Part shown: piece after piece, positions 34,217-42,922 of the stretch | How positions within the stretch are numbered: position 1 is the stretch's first letter | Layout of the letters: every line of letters starts with the position of its first letter | Assembly: GCF_010645075.1 (NCBI RefSeq) | Contig: NZ_JAADZV010000013.1 | Location: 1-64,000 of the forward strand | DNA length: 64,000 nucleotides | Direction of reading: 5' to 3' | Source of the DNA: Flavobacterium limi | GTDB lineage: Bacteria > Bacteroidota > Bacteroidia > Flavobacteriales > Flavobacteriaceae | Notes under the pieces: generated by a model | What the model saw: only the letters and a program-made list of their open reading frames with translations | Databases searched by the model: none | Told to the model about the DNA's origin: nothing | Translations under genes and position numbers: made by a program

Positions 34217-35630
34217 CGTATTGTATTTTTTCTTTAACGGTGCTTTTAAGTATGGTATCGTGAAGGAAAACCTCAATGTCATCCCCTTCTTTTATATGTT
34301 CGGTATTTGATGCAATCTTCCCGTTGGTTTTCACAATCGCATAGCCTTTTTTGAGGATATTCTGCGGGGACATCAGGTTTATGCTTTTGAGCATATGCTT
34401 CAGGCGAAGATTTCTGCTTTTGAGATATCCCCCCGCAAAAAGCTTTAAGCTGCCTGCCAGGTAATCCAAATCGCTTTTGCGGCGGCGAAGCAGGTTCTGT
34501 GAGCTCTGGGCGGCCATCTGGGCTTTGAGCGAGAGCTTCTTCTGGTGCTCGTGCAGTATGTCTTTCGCATCTGCTGCCATTCTCTGATTGGCAAAAGCCA
34601 GCTGCCGCTTATGCCCGGAGAGGAGTTCCCTTGCATTTTTAGCAATATTTTTTTTAAGGTCTTCCAGCACTTTGAAATGGCGCAGGAAAAGCTGCTGTGA
34701 TCTGATCACGATATGCTGCTGCATGGAAAGCAGTCCCGTCTCAAAATTCCGGTTATGGGCAATTATAAACTCAGCGGCTTTGGTCGGGGTTTTGGTATTG
34801 GTATGGGCCATAAGGTCTGTGATGCTCACATTTTTCTGGTGCCCGATACCTGTTATGACCGGAATAGGAATTTTAGCGACAGCCCGCCCGATACTGTAAT
34901 TGTCAAAGATCAGAAAATCCGACTGCGCGCCACCTCCTCGTGTGATAACAACGGCATCATAAGGAATGCCTGTCTGATAAATTTCAATAAGTTTGTTTAA
35001 AAACAGTTTGGCATTATTGTCCCCCTGAACGATGGTATAATAATCATCAATCCGAAAAGCATATCCAAAATCGTTATGCTGCAGGGTGTGCCTGAAATCC
35101 TCATTCCCTGCCGAATTGCTTGCCGATATAACAGCGACCCTCTGTATAACCAGGGGCAGTTTCAGACGGCTGTTGAGTGTGGAATAGCCCTCAGGGGTCC
35201 TGGTGATAAAATCATTCTCTGCGGCAAGCCTTTTAAGGGTTTCATTGCGCTGGCGCTCGAGCACCCCGAGAGTGAAATTCACATCTATATCCAATACGTT
35301 CACCGAGAGCCCGTACAGCGGATGGTAGTCAATGCTTACCTTTACCAGCACATGCAGATTGTTGGTGAAGCTCTGTCCTGTCTTTTTTTCAAAATCAGAC
35401 AGGTGCACCGCCCCTTCTCCCCAGGCCTTGCCCATAATTTTGGCTGTGATTGCGCTGTTCTTCTCCGCTTTCTCCACCAGCTCAAAATAGTGGATGTTCT
35501 TGTCTGCCTTAAAACTATGGCTGGTCACATCAGCCACTACCCAATAGGTAAGCCCCCTGAAACGATCGTTTACCGCCAGATGGATCTGATAGCTGAGCTG
35601 TGAGAGTTTGATGAAATTTTCCGGTCCCAT
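34194..35630 (-). CDS. xseA: Exodeoxyribonuclease VII large subunit
   Basis: 478 residues: an N-terminal OB-fold (GLTYWVVADVTSHSFKADKN), the nuclease domain with AVVITRGGGAQSDFLIFDNY and PVITGIGHQKNVSITDLMAH, TKTPTKAAE, then a long coiled coil and a C-terminal segment LKKGYAIVKTNGK. All family hallmarks are present. It forms the DNA-degrading complex with XseB. Confidence 0.95.
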   Translation of the reverse strand: MGPENFIKLSQLSYQIHLAVNDRFRGLTYWVVADVTSHSFKADKNIHYFELVEKAEKNSAITAKIMGKAWGEGAVHLSDFEKKTGQSFTNNLHVLVKVSIDYHPLYGLSVNVLDIDVNFTLGVLERQRNETLKRLAAENDFITRTPEGYSTLNSRLKLPLVIQRVAVISASNSAGNEDFRHTLQHNDFGYAFRIDDYYTIVQGDNNAKLFLNKLIEIYQTGIPYDAVVITRGGGAQSDFLIFDNYSIGRAVAKIPIPVITGIGHQKNVSITDLMAHTNTKTPTKAAEFIIAHNRNFETGLLSMQQHIVIRSQQLFLRHFKVLEDLKKNIAKNARELLSGHKRQLAFANQRMAADAKDILHEHQKKLSLKAQMAAQSSQNLLRRRKSDLDYLAGSLKLFAGGYLKSRNLRLKHMLKSINLMSPQNILKKGYAIVKTNGKIASNTEHIKEGDDIEVFLHDTILKSTVKEKIQYDGRAADL

Positions 35631-35767
35631 AGTGATTTAAGAAAGGGCGGCTTTTCTATTTTCTGCCGAAAGGCTAAGATAGCAATAATATGCAGTAATG
35701 TTAACATTTCCGAAACTGGACGCCAACCCGCCCTGATACAACCTGCACAGAATTGCTGCTCCGCGGA

Positions 35768-36013
35768 TTATTTCAAGGTAATGGTATCGCTGAGGTCCTC
35801 AGAATTTATAAACGCTGCGATATACTGCTGCACTTCATTGCGTTTCTCAAGAGCTGTTTCAAAAGTATTGATATGGAATTCATCGTCCTGGTCCAGGATA
35901 TGGATAATCTCGGTGTAGCCTTTTGAAATAAGGCTGCCTTTGAGCTTCAATATCGTATGCTGCTGGCGGGCATCCAAATCTTTTCTCACCTTTAGTTGTA
36001 TCGCTTTTTCCAT
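35768..36013 (-). CDS. Small hypothetical protein
   Basis: About 81 residues from the ATG at 36013 (MEKAIQLKVRKDLDARQQHT); the frame is open to 36052, which would add 13 basic residues. The middle reads IIHILDQDDEFHINTFETAL. It is soluble, with alternating strands and helices. I do not recognise a family. Confidence 0.5.
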   Translation of the reverse strand: MEKAIQLKVRKDLDARQQHTILKLKGSLISKGYTEIIHILDQDDEFHINTFETALEKRNEVQQYIAAFINSEDLSDTITLK

Positions 36014-36052
36014 TGTGAAAGATCTGCTGATTTGTTTTGTATATTTCTTCAC

Positions 36053-36266
36053 TCAAATATAATTATTTAGATCTGATGCACAATTCTGGGCAATGTTAAA
36101 AAAACAAGCAGCAAACATAAATAAATTTTGCGGCTAACCATTGGACATCCTGACTGTGTAGCACAAAAGCCACGACGAACCGAGCATCAATTGCAACATT
36201 TCAATGCACTTTAACTTTGGCGGTCGATGTCAGCAGGCCACTTTTGAGAATCGGATCGCGCTTTTC
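36053..36266. other. Gap before hairpin repeat 4
   Basis: 214 bases with no gene or recognised motif. The hairpin repeat follows, and another 160 bases of AT-rich DNA lie before the CPYH gene at 36515. Confidence 0.35.
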
Positions 36267-36351
36267 AGCCCCGATAGAAGCGGAACTCCTTCTGCCCATG
36301 TAGGCCGGGGGTTCGGCGCAGATGATTGAAAGGCATAGCGGAAAGAGCTCC
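36267..36351 (+). repeat. Dispersed hairpin repeat, copy 4
   Basis: AGCCCCGATAGAAGCGGAAC opens and GAGCTCC closes it; the centre has GGCCGGGGGTTCGGCGCAGA. The arms are less complementary than in copy 1. Confidence 0.7.
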
Positions 36352-36514
36352 CGAACAGGAAAAATGCCGGACATTTTATATTAAAATCAAATGTTAATCG
36401 TCGCAGTTGTGATTACACCTGCATGATAATTAAATAATATCTCCGGATATTCCTGTAAGCAATACCGGTCTTATCTGACTAATTTTAAAAGGATTAATCA
36501 TAAAAAACAAAACA

Positions 36515-36742
36515 ATGGAAAACATGCATAATTTCAGCGCTGAAGAGCTCAAAAACTGCCCATACCACCAGATGCTGGCGGCCCAGGACAATACAGACAA
36601 AGAAGAGAACGAAAATACCGGCGACTGGGGCGATATAGATGAAAGCGACCAGGACGGCACAAATCCAGACCGTCATGAAAACGGAGGAAATGACAATTCA
36701 GGAGGTGCAGGAAGTACTGGAAGCGCAGCGACAAACAGCTGA
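36515..36742 (+). CDS. Small acidic CPYH-motif protein (paralogue of 52414-52632)
   Basis: 75 residues. MENMHNFSAEELKNCPYHQM at the N-terminus is followed by an acidic, glycine-rich tail (DWGDIDESDQDGTNPDRHEN). The protein at 52414 shares the EEL-x2-CPYH block, the W-G-x-D/E pattern and the D-P-D-x-R/H-E tail. The Cys/His pair could bind a metal. It precedes a DUF3606 gene and ligD. Confidence 0.7.
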   Translation: MENMHNFSAEELKNCPYHQMLAAQDNTDKEENENTGDWGDIDESDQDGTNPDRHENGGNDNSGGAGSTGSAATNS

Positions 36743-36778
36743 TATTAAAAATTATTAAATAAAATAAAATAAATAATC

Positions 36779-36958
36779 ATGAGCGACGATTTAAACAAAA
36801 AAGGGCAGCAGGACCGCTCGCGCATCAATATGAACGAGGACCACGAAGTAGCCTACTGGACAGAAAAATTCAATGTCAGCAGGGAAGAACTGCAAAAGGC
36901 AGTCGACCAGGCAGGCAATTCTGCCCTCGCCGTTGCGCAGGTGCTGCGCTCAAAATAG
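36779..36958 (+). CDS. DUF3606 domain protein
   Basis: 59 residues from ATG 36779 to TAG 36958. The sequence INMNEDHEVAYWTEKFNVSR and EELQKAVDQAGNSALAVAQV matches the DUF3606 family, small proteins of unknown function common in Bacteroidota and Proteobacteria. It lies 36 bases after the CPYH gene and ends in a terminator before ligD. Confidence 0.85.
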   Translation: MSDDLNKKGQQDRSRINMNEDHEVAYWTEKFNVSREELQKAVDQAGNSALAVAQVLRSK

Positions 36959-36978
36959 CACAAACCCATACTTAATAC

Positions 36979-37018
36979 AAATCCCCGTCATATGCAGTAT
37001 ATGTAACGGGGATTTTTT
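36979..37018 (+). terminator. Terminator between DUF3606 and ligD
   Basis: AAATCCCCGT (36979-36988) and ACGGGGATTTTTT (37006-37018) form a 10-base stem with a T-run. ligD therefore has its own promoter or depends on read-through. Confidence 0.88.
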
Positions 37019-37091
37019 GTCTTGTATTTCAAAAGCAGCTAAAACGTTAAAAATATTGCAGCTGGCTTTCACATTTATCTATTTTAAAACA

Positions 37092-39146
37092 ATGAAAATG
37101 GCAAAGAAAAAAAATACTTCAAATGGCAGTCAGGAGCTTAAAGCGCTCCTCCAGTCAGGCACGCCTGCTGGAATGCCTTCGGACATCAAGCCGATGCTGG
37201 CCACACTTGTCAACGAACCCTTCGATGATCCCCTCTGGAGCTATGAGGTAAAATGGGACGGATACCGCTCGATGGCCTATATCCATAAGGGCGTAGTCTC
37301 GCTTACCTCCCGAAACAACAAACCCTTTACAGACAAATACTATCCCATCACCAATGCTTTGGAGAAGTGGAAAAACGATGCTGTGCTGGACGGGGAGATC
37401 CTCGTGCTCCAAGAGGACGGCAAGGCAGATTTCAGCGCACTCCAAAACTGGCGCAGTGAAGCGGACGGGCATCTTGTCTTTTACGTTTTTGACATCCTCT
37501 GGTACAATGGTATCAACCTTATGGAACTTGAGCTTTCCCATCGTCAGCTCATTTTAAAGCAGATACTTCCCACCAATGACGACAGGATACGCCTGAGCCA
37601 GGCCTTCGAGGGCGGCATCGGCTTTTTTGAGACGGCAAAAAAAATGGGCCTTGAAGGCATCATGGCCAAAAGGAAAGATTCGCTCTACATCCCTGACAGC
37701 AGAAACAGGCAGTGGCTTAAAATAAAAGCAAACAAGAGACAGGAAGTCGTCATTGGCGGATATACCAAAAATGATTCCTCATCCAAGCTTTTCAGCTCGC
37801 TACTCTTAGGGGTTTATGAGGGCGGAGAGCTTGCGTACACCGGAAAAGTCGGTACTGGATTCACCGATAAGATGCAGCGTGAAATGATGGAACAGTTCAG
37901 ACCGCTCATTACCACAAAAATCCCTTTTGCATCAGAGCCGGACATCAACAAACCGTCGCGCTTCCGTCCCAACCCTCCCCATGCCGAGGCGGTCTGGCTC
38001 AAACCCGTTTTGGTATGCGAGGTCAGCTATGCCGAGATCACCTCGGACGGCGTTTTCCGCCACCCTTCCTTTGAAGGCATGCGAAACGATAAAAAAGCCG
38101 CTGAGGTGGTGCTGGAAGCAGAAAGCTCTTCCACATCCATTGTCAAAGAAAGTAAAACCAGCCAGAAAAAATCTGCCCCCTCACCTTTGACAGCACCCGG
38201 GAAATCGGCGCGCGGGACACTGCTGAATCCATCAGAGGAAACCCAGACCAGGAAAATAAAAGGCCAAAATATGACCTTTTCGCATTTGAGCAAAATCTAC
38301 TGGCCCCGGGACGGCTTCACCAAACGCGATATGTTCAACTATTATTACCAGGCGGCCGAATTCATCCTGCCCTATCTCAAGGACCGACCGCTGTCGCTGA
38401 ACCGTTTTCCCGGCGGCATCCAAGGCAAAAGCTTCTACCAGAAAGACGTAAAAGGCAAAGCGCCGCAGTGGGCCGAGACCTTTCCCTATACCACAAGTGA
38501 CGGGGAAAGCAAGGAATTCCTTGTCGGGGATGATGAAAAGACGCTAATGTACATGGCTTCCCTGGGATGCATCGAGATGAACCCGTGGTTCAGCCGCGTC
38601 CAGAAGCCCGATAACCCCGACTACTGCGTGATAGACCTGGATCCCGACCAAAATACTTTTGAGCAGGTCATACGCGCTGCCTGCGAGGTAAAAAATATCC
38701 TCGACGCACTGGAAATAGAAGGCTATGTCAAGACATCAGGATCAACGGGCATACACATTTATATTCCACTGGGCGCCAAATACAGCTATGACCAGTCCCA
38801 GATGTTCGGCAGGATGATAGCATCTGTTGTGCACTCGCAGCTCCCGGATTTCACAAGCCTGGAGCGCCAGATCAAAAACCGCGGCGGCAGGATGTACCTT
38901 GATTTTCTGCAGAACCGCCCGGGGGCCACTATCGCCTGCCCTTACTCACTCCGCCCTAAACCTGGAGCCACGGTCTCCATGCCGCTGCACTGGGAAGAGG
39001 TAAAAAAGGGCCTGGCGATGAAAGATTTCACCATCGAGAATTCCATCGCCCGCATAAGGTCCGAAGGCGACATTTTCAAAGGATCACTAAAAAAAGGAAT
39101 TGATATGAAAAAGGCAGTGGCCAAGGCCCAGAGCATCTTTTTCTAA
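37092..39146 (+). CDS. ligD: DNA ligase D (ligase-polymerase, no phosphoesterase domain)
   Basis: 684 residues from the ATG at 37092; the frame is open to 36873, but that part overlaps DUF3606 and the terminator. The N-terminal ATP-dependent ligase domain has the lysine motif EVKWDGYRS, DGEILVL, EGIMAKR and WLKIKANK. A hinge (about 350-395) leads to a primase-polymerase domain with PLSLNRFPGG, VIDLDPD and KTSGSTGIHIYIPL. The 3'-phosphoesterase domain of many LigD proteins is missing. It should join broken DNA ends, normally with Ku; no Ku gene is in the window. Confidence 0.95.
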   Translation: MKMAKKKNTSNGSQELKALLQSGTPAGMPSDIKPMLATLVNEPFDDPLWSYEVKWDGYRSMAYIHKGVVSLTSRNNKPFTDKYYPITNALEKWKNDAVLDGEILVLQEDGKADFSALQNWRSEADGHLVFYVFDILWYNGINLMELELSHRQLILKQILPTNDDRIRLSQAFEGGIGFFETAKKMGLEGIMAKRKDSLYIPDSRNRQWLKIKANKRQEVVIGGYTKNDSSSKLFSSLLLGVYEGGELAYTGKVGTGFTDKMQREMMEQFRPLITTKIPFASEPDINKPSRFRPNPPHAEAVWLKPVLVCEVSYAEITSDGVFRHPSFEGMRNDKKAAEVVLEAESSSTSIVKESKTSQKKSAPSPLTAPGKSARGTLLNPSEETQTRKIKGQNMTFSHLSKIYWPRDGFTKRDMFNYYYQAAEFILPYLKDRPLSLNRFPGGIQGKSFYQKDVKGKAPQWAETFPYTTSDGESKEFLVGDDEKTLMYMASLGCIEMNPWFSRVQKPDNPDYCVIDLDPDQNTFEQVIRAACEVKNILDALEIEGYVKTSGSTGIHIYIPLGAKYSYDQSQMFGRMIASVVHSQLPDFTSLERQIKNRGGRMYLDFLQNRPGATIACPYSLRPKPGATVSMPLHWEEVKKGLAMKDFTIENSIARIRSEGDIFKGSLKKGIDMKKAVAKAQSIFF

Positions 39147-39200
39147 ATGGGCACTTTGAAAATTAAAAAGGTATATAAACTTACAGCTAAAACATTGATT

Positions 39201-39335
39201 ATGAACACAACATATTTCCTTACAGGATCCTTTAATGATCTGGATAACGATTTTGAACTTAAAATTACAATGGAGAAAAAAGAAACTGCTACACTGCCGG
39301 CGGTGTATAAAAACCGTGCTTATAGACGTGAATGA
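39201..39335 (+). CDS. Possible very small protein after ligD
   Basis: 44 residues (MNTTYFLTGSFNDLDNDFEL, ends KNRAYRRE) if read from the ATG at 39201; the frame is also open from 39147, directly after the ligD stop. Composition is protein-like, but no family is recognised. The remainder up to 39619 holds no gene. Confidence 0.3.
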   Translation: MNTTYFLTGSFNDLDNDFELKITMEKKETATLPAVYKNRAYRRE

Positions 39336-39619
39336 CGCTAACAGACAGCTCTGGGAAACCTCGCAGGAAACATTTTTATGAATCTGATTTAGTTCCATAA
39401 AATCTTGTAACAGAAAGCAGAAATTGTGTAAAAGCTGATCCTGGCATTACCCCATATTTGTAATTCATAAAATTTCATACTAAATATCGGGAAGCTGCTT
39501 CATATTTCATATCTTTATTCCCTAGCTAACCAGTCAAGCCGACAGCGCACTAGATATTATGTAACACCTGTGGCCTTTGAAGCGGAAAAACTGCTTCAAC
39601 TTTATCTAATCTATAACTT

Positions 39620-41611
39620 ATGAACGTTGAAAACCAGCAGGAGCTTTACCTACTAGTAATGAATGCGCCGGTGGGTATTTGCGTCCTTGATGCCCAAAAC
39701 CTTGCCGCTGAAATCGTAAACGACAGCTTTACCGAGCTGGCCGGCAAATCCCGCGAAGCGATCATTGGCAACTTTTACTGGGACACCTTCCCCGAAGTGC
39801 GGCACTCCTACGAAGCGGCAATGGCCGGCGTGCTAGCCGGCGGACAGCCCTACAGAGCCAGTGAGTCAGAGCGTACAGTAATAAGAAACGGTAAGGAACA
39901 GACCATATATATATCTTTTGTGTACAATCCCCTTAAAGACAGCACAGGAAAGGTAAAAAAAGTTGCCGTTTGGGTAATGGACACTACCCTTCAGGTGCTC
40001 CAAAGGCAGAAGGCTGAGGAAAATGAGCAATTTGCCCGTAGCATTTTTTACAATTCCCCTGTCGCAAAGCTGGTCTATACAGGACCGGAAATGGTATTGC
40101 GGGAAGCCAATGAGAAAATGCTTGAAATATTCGGGCGCGACGCTTCCATTATCGGCAGGCCCATAATGGAAGCGGTTCCGGAGCTCAGGCAAACGCATCT
40201 GTTCCAGGCCTATCACAGGGTGCTGAGCACTGGTGAGATCCATACCGAATCCGCCGCGCGTATCATGTTTCTCAAAAACGGCTCCCCTTATTACGGCTAC
40301 TATGATTATACCTACAAGCCGCTCTGCGATATGAAAGGTGAAATCTACGGCGTGATATGCACAGCAATTGATGTTACTGAAGAAGTAATAGCTCGCAGCA
40401 GACTGCAGGAAGCCGAGCAGAACATGAGAATCGCAGTCGAGCTTGCGCAGCTGGGCACCTGGAGCATCGATGTCGCATCAAACGGGCTCACCTATTCCGA
40501 CCGCCTGATAGAATGGTTTGGCTATGACCCTGCCGCTAGGGACTACAATGAGGTCATTCCGATCATAGCCAACGAAGACCGCGAACGAGTAGCAGAAGCG
40601 GTGGCTTGGGCACTGGACCCGCAGTCTGGAGGATTATATGACCAGACATATACGGTCATCCATAGGGTTACAGAAAAAAAACGAATCCTGCACGCGCAGG
40701 GAAAAACTGTTTTTGACTCCCTGGGCAGCCCGCTGCGTATGAACGGAACAGCACAGGATATCACCATCCAGACGGAACTGCAGATGGAACTGGAAAACCA
40801 GCTCCAGCAGCGGACCGAGGAGATCCAGGCTGCAATGGAAGAATTAAGGGCTATTAATGAGGAGCTTGAACAGACCAACTTGCAATTGACCCATTCCAAC
40901 CTGGAACTTGGACAGTTTGCCTATATCGCCTCACATGACCTGCAGGAACCGCTCCGCAAAATCAGCACCTTTTTGGAACGGCTCCAAAGCAGAATCAGAG
41001 AAAACCTGGACGAAAAATCGCAGGCCTATATCGACAAGATAAATGACGCGGCAGATCGGATGGGCAGGCTCATCCGGGATCTTCTTGCCTATTCAGCCCT
41101 TCCCAAAGATGAGACAGCGTTCGTGCCAGTAAACCTTGAGGATACAGCCCGCGAAGCACTGGAAGATTATGATGTGCTGATCGAACGTACAGGCGCAGCA
41201 GTTACATGGGACGCGCTCCCTGTCATCAAGGGGATTCCCCTGCAGATGTCACAGCTCTTTTTTAATCTGATCGGCAACGCGCTGAAATTCATACGCCCCG
41301 ATGTGCAGCCCAAAATCCATATACTGGGCACTGCTGCAACTGTCCAGGAGATACAGTCAATGCATCTAAACGAACGGCTGTCCTACCATAAAATCCGGTT
41401 CACCGATAACGGCATTGGCATGAAGACAGAAGATACGCATAAAATTTTCAACATCTTCCAAAAACTGCACAGCAAAAGCGAATTTGCAGGCACCGGAATT
41501 GGACTGGCCATGTGCAGGAAAATTGTGCAGAACCATCATGGCGAGATCGATGCAGGCCGTAGCAGTGATAACGGCGCGGTCTTTGACGTGTACCTCCCAA
41601 AGGACAATTAA
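39620..41611 (+). CDS. PAS-domain sensor histidine kinase
   Basis: 663 residues: three PAS/PAC modules (about 1-125, 130-255, 260-380; PAC marks TLQVLQRQK, AIDVTEEV, GTAQDITIQ), a coiled coil, the phospho-acceptor helix FAYIASHDLQEPLRKISTFL, and an ATPase domain (NGIGMKTEDTHKIFNIFQKL, GTGIGLAMCRKIV). There is no membrane segment, so it senses cytoplasmic signals. The kinase core belongs to the phytochrome-like group that phosphorylates Rcp receivers; one is coded convergently at 41698. The larger kinase at 42923 is a paralogue. It is GC-richer than that paralogue. Confidence 0.93.
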   Translation: MNVENQQELYLLVMNAPVGICVLDAQNLAAEIVNDSFTELAGKSREAIIGNFYWDTFPEVRHSYEAAMAGVLAGGQPYRASESERTVIRNGKEQTIYISFVYNPLKDSTGKVKKVAVWVMDTTLQVLQRQKAEENEQFARSIFYNSPVAKLVYTGPEMVLREANEKMLEIFGRDASIIGRPIMEAVPELRQTHLFQAYHRVLSTGEIHTESAARIMFLKNGSPYYGYYDYTYKPLCDMKGEIYGVICTAIDVTEEVIARSRLQEAEQNMRIAVELAQLGTWSIDVASNGLTYSDRLIEWFGYDPAARDYNEVIPIIANEDRERVAEAVAWALDPQSGGLYDQTYTVIHRVTEKKRILHAQGKTVFDSLGSPLRMNGTAQDITIQTELQMELENQLQQRTEEIQAAMEELRAINEELEQTNLQLTHSNLELGQFAYIASHDLQEPLRKISTFLERLQSRIRENLDEKSQAYIDKINDAADRMGRLIRDLLAYSALPKDETAFVPVNLEDTAREALEDYDVLIERTGAAVTWDALPVIKGIPLQMSQLFFNLIGNALKFIRPDVQPKIHILGTAATVQEIQSMHLNERLSYHKIRFTDNGIGMKTEDTHKIFNIFQKLHSKSEFAGTGIGLAMCRKIVQNHHGEIDAGRSSDNGAVFDVYLPKDN

Positions 41612-41697
41612 TAATTTTCAGGGGAGAGCACAGAGGGAAGAAAAACTATGGCAGTTGGCTCCCAGCAGTCTTCCATGGCAAATGGGACTGAAAATAA

Positions 41698-42207
41698 TCA
41701 GTCCCTGCGGGAAATATTCTTATCCGAAAGAAAAAAAATATCTTTAAGCGGGTTCATCAGCGCTTTTGCCCAGTGCATTGTGAAAACTTTTTTCAGGATT
41801 AAGACAAAGCCGGCAAAAGAATTCGGCTTTTGCACGTAAAGATCTGCTCCATGGCTGAAAGCATCCTCAATATCCTGAGGGTGGCCGGAGGTGGAAAGCA
41901 TAACGGCAGGGATATCCTTCAGGTCCTGATCACTTCTTATCTCTCTTAGCGCCTCCTTGCCTCCTTTCACAGGCATATTGATGTCAATGAAGATCATATC
42001 GGGATTTGGTTCTGCATCATCCTTCAATCTGTCAAGGAGCTCCTGGCCGTTGTCCACAGCTGTAATGTCTGAAGGAATCTCCGCTGCATCAAGGGCTTCC
42101 TTGAATAGTTCCTGATCATCTTTGTCATCATCAGCCAATATAATTTTCACTGGCTCGATTTGATTTGGCTCTTTACCGGACTTAGCTAAGTTTTTAGAAT
42201 TCATCAT
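41698..42207 (-). CDS. Rcp-like response regulator
   Basis: 169 residues, a single receiver domain after a 20-residue tail. The pocket (ILADDDKDDQELF), the phospho-acceptor in MIFIDINMPVKGG, MLSTSG and YVQKPNS are intact. It is convergent with the kinase at 39620, whose output it probably receives. The last 40 residues extend beyond the receiver. Confidence 0.9.
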   Translation of the reverse strand: MMNSKNLAKSGKEPNQIEPVKIILADDDKDDQELFKEALDAAEIPSDITAVDNGQELLDRLKDDAEPNPDMIFIDINMPVKGGKEALREIRSDQDLKDIPAVMLSTSGHPQDIEDAFSHGADLYVQKPNSFAGFVLILKKVFTMHWAKALMNPLKDIFFLSDKNISRRD

Positions 42208-42436
42208 ATTGAAGAGGTATTGCAGTTTCCAAAAGTACTATATAAATGATTACAAAGCGCATTTACACCAAATATATATTAAAATTTAAAATGTTTGTTT
42301 TTACGCCCCTGCCGGTCGGTTAAAAGACAGTGCAAGGGCTGTCCTGGATACGCGCAAGGCCCATTGATGTGCGTTCTGTATTTGAAAACGGCCCTCAAAA
42401 GCTTAAAGACGCGCATAAAAAAGGTTCCGACACTCC
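42208..42436. other. Gap before hairpin repeat 5
   Basis: No gene is supported. It includes the promoter side of the receiver gene. The region from the hairpin repeat to the kinase start at 42923 is likewise without a credible gene. Confidence 0.35.
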
Positions 42437-42511
42437 AGCCCCGATAGCAGTGAAATCCTTTTATGCCATGGTTTGGGACAAAAAACTGGGACCAATAGCC
42501 GGAAGAGCTCC
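42437..42511 (+). repeat. Dispersed hairpin repeat, copy 5 (degenerate)
   Basis: It begins AGCCCCGATAGCAGTGAAAT and ends AAGAGCTCC. The central loop and right arm are worn (TTTGGGACA replaces the usual TTCGGCGCA), so pairing is weak. It may be a decaying copy. Confidence 0.6.
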
Positions 42512-42922
42512 AAAAATATCGACCGTAGGCACGCGCTTCGAACCGCTGCTATAAGAGGCAAAAGAATTGGTTAAGCCCAACTGTTTTCCACATCTTTCCA
42601 GGAGAATAATTAAAAGCATATATTGTCTGGTTACATTAAGCTCGCATTATCCAGTCCTAGATAATCTTGTAATTTTTGCCCCAAAAGGTGTAAATAATCC
42701 TATACTTCTTTTTTTTGATATAATGCCCATGACCGATTTACAAGTTATAAAATATTATGAATACATTGAAATGAAAGCAAACATATTACTTCATGCCATA
42801 GTAAAACAAAAACACTGATAAAAAATAATATTAGATTACACTATATTATTTATTAAATTTACAGGAATCAAGCACAAGGCATTAAAATAAGCCATTTTAT
42901 TGTCTTATTAAATATCTCACAA

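Noticed and set aside
35076..35603. 175-codon plus-strand frame opposite xseA
   Set aside because: Antisense shadow of xseA.
36873..37091. N-terminal extension of LigD
   Set aside because: It would overlap the DUF3606 gene and its terminator, and is not family-like; the ATG at 37092 is preferred.
37092..39146. Ku-LigD end-joining locus
   Set aside because: No ku gene is present next to ligD or anywhere in the window.
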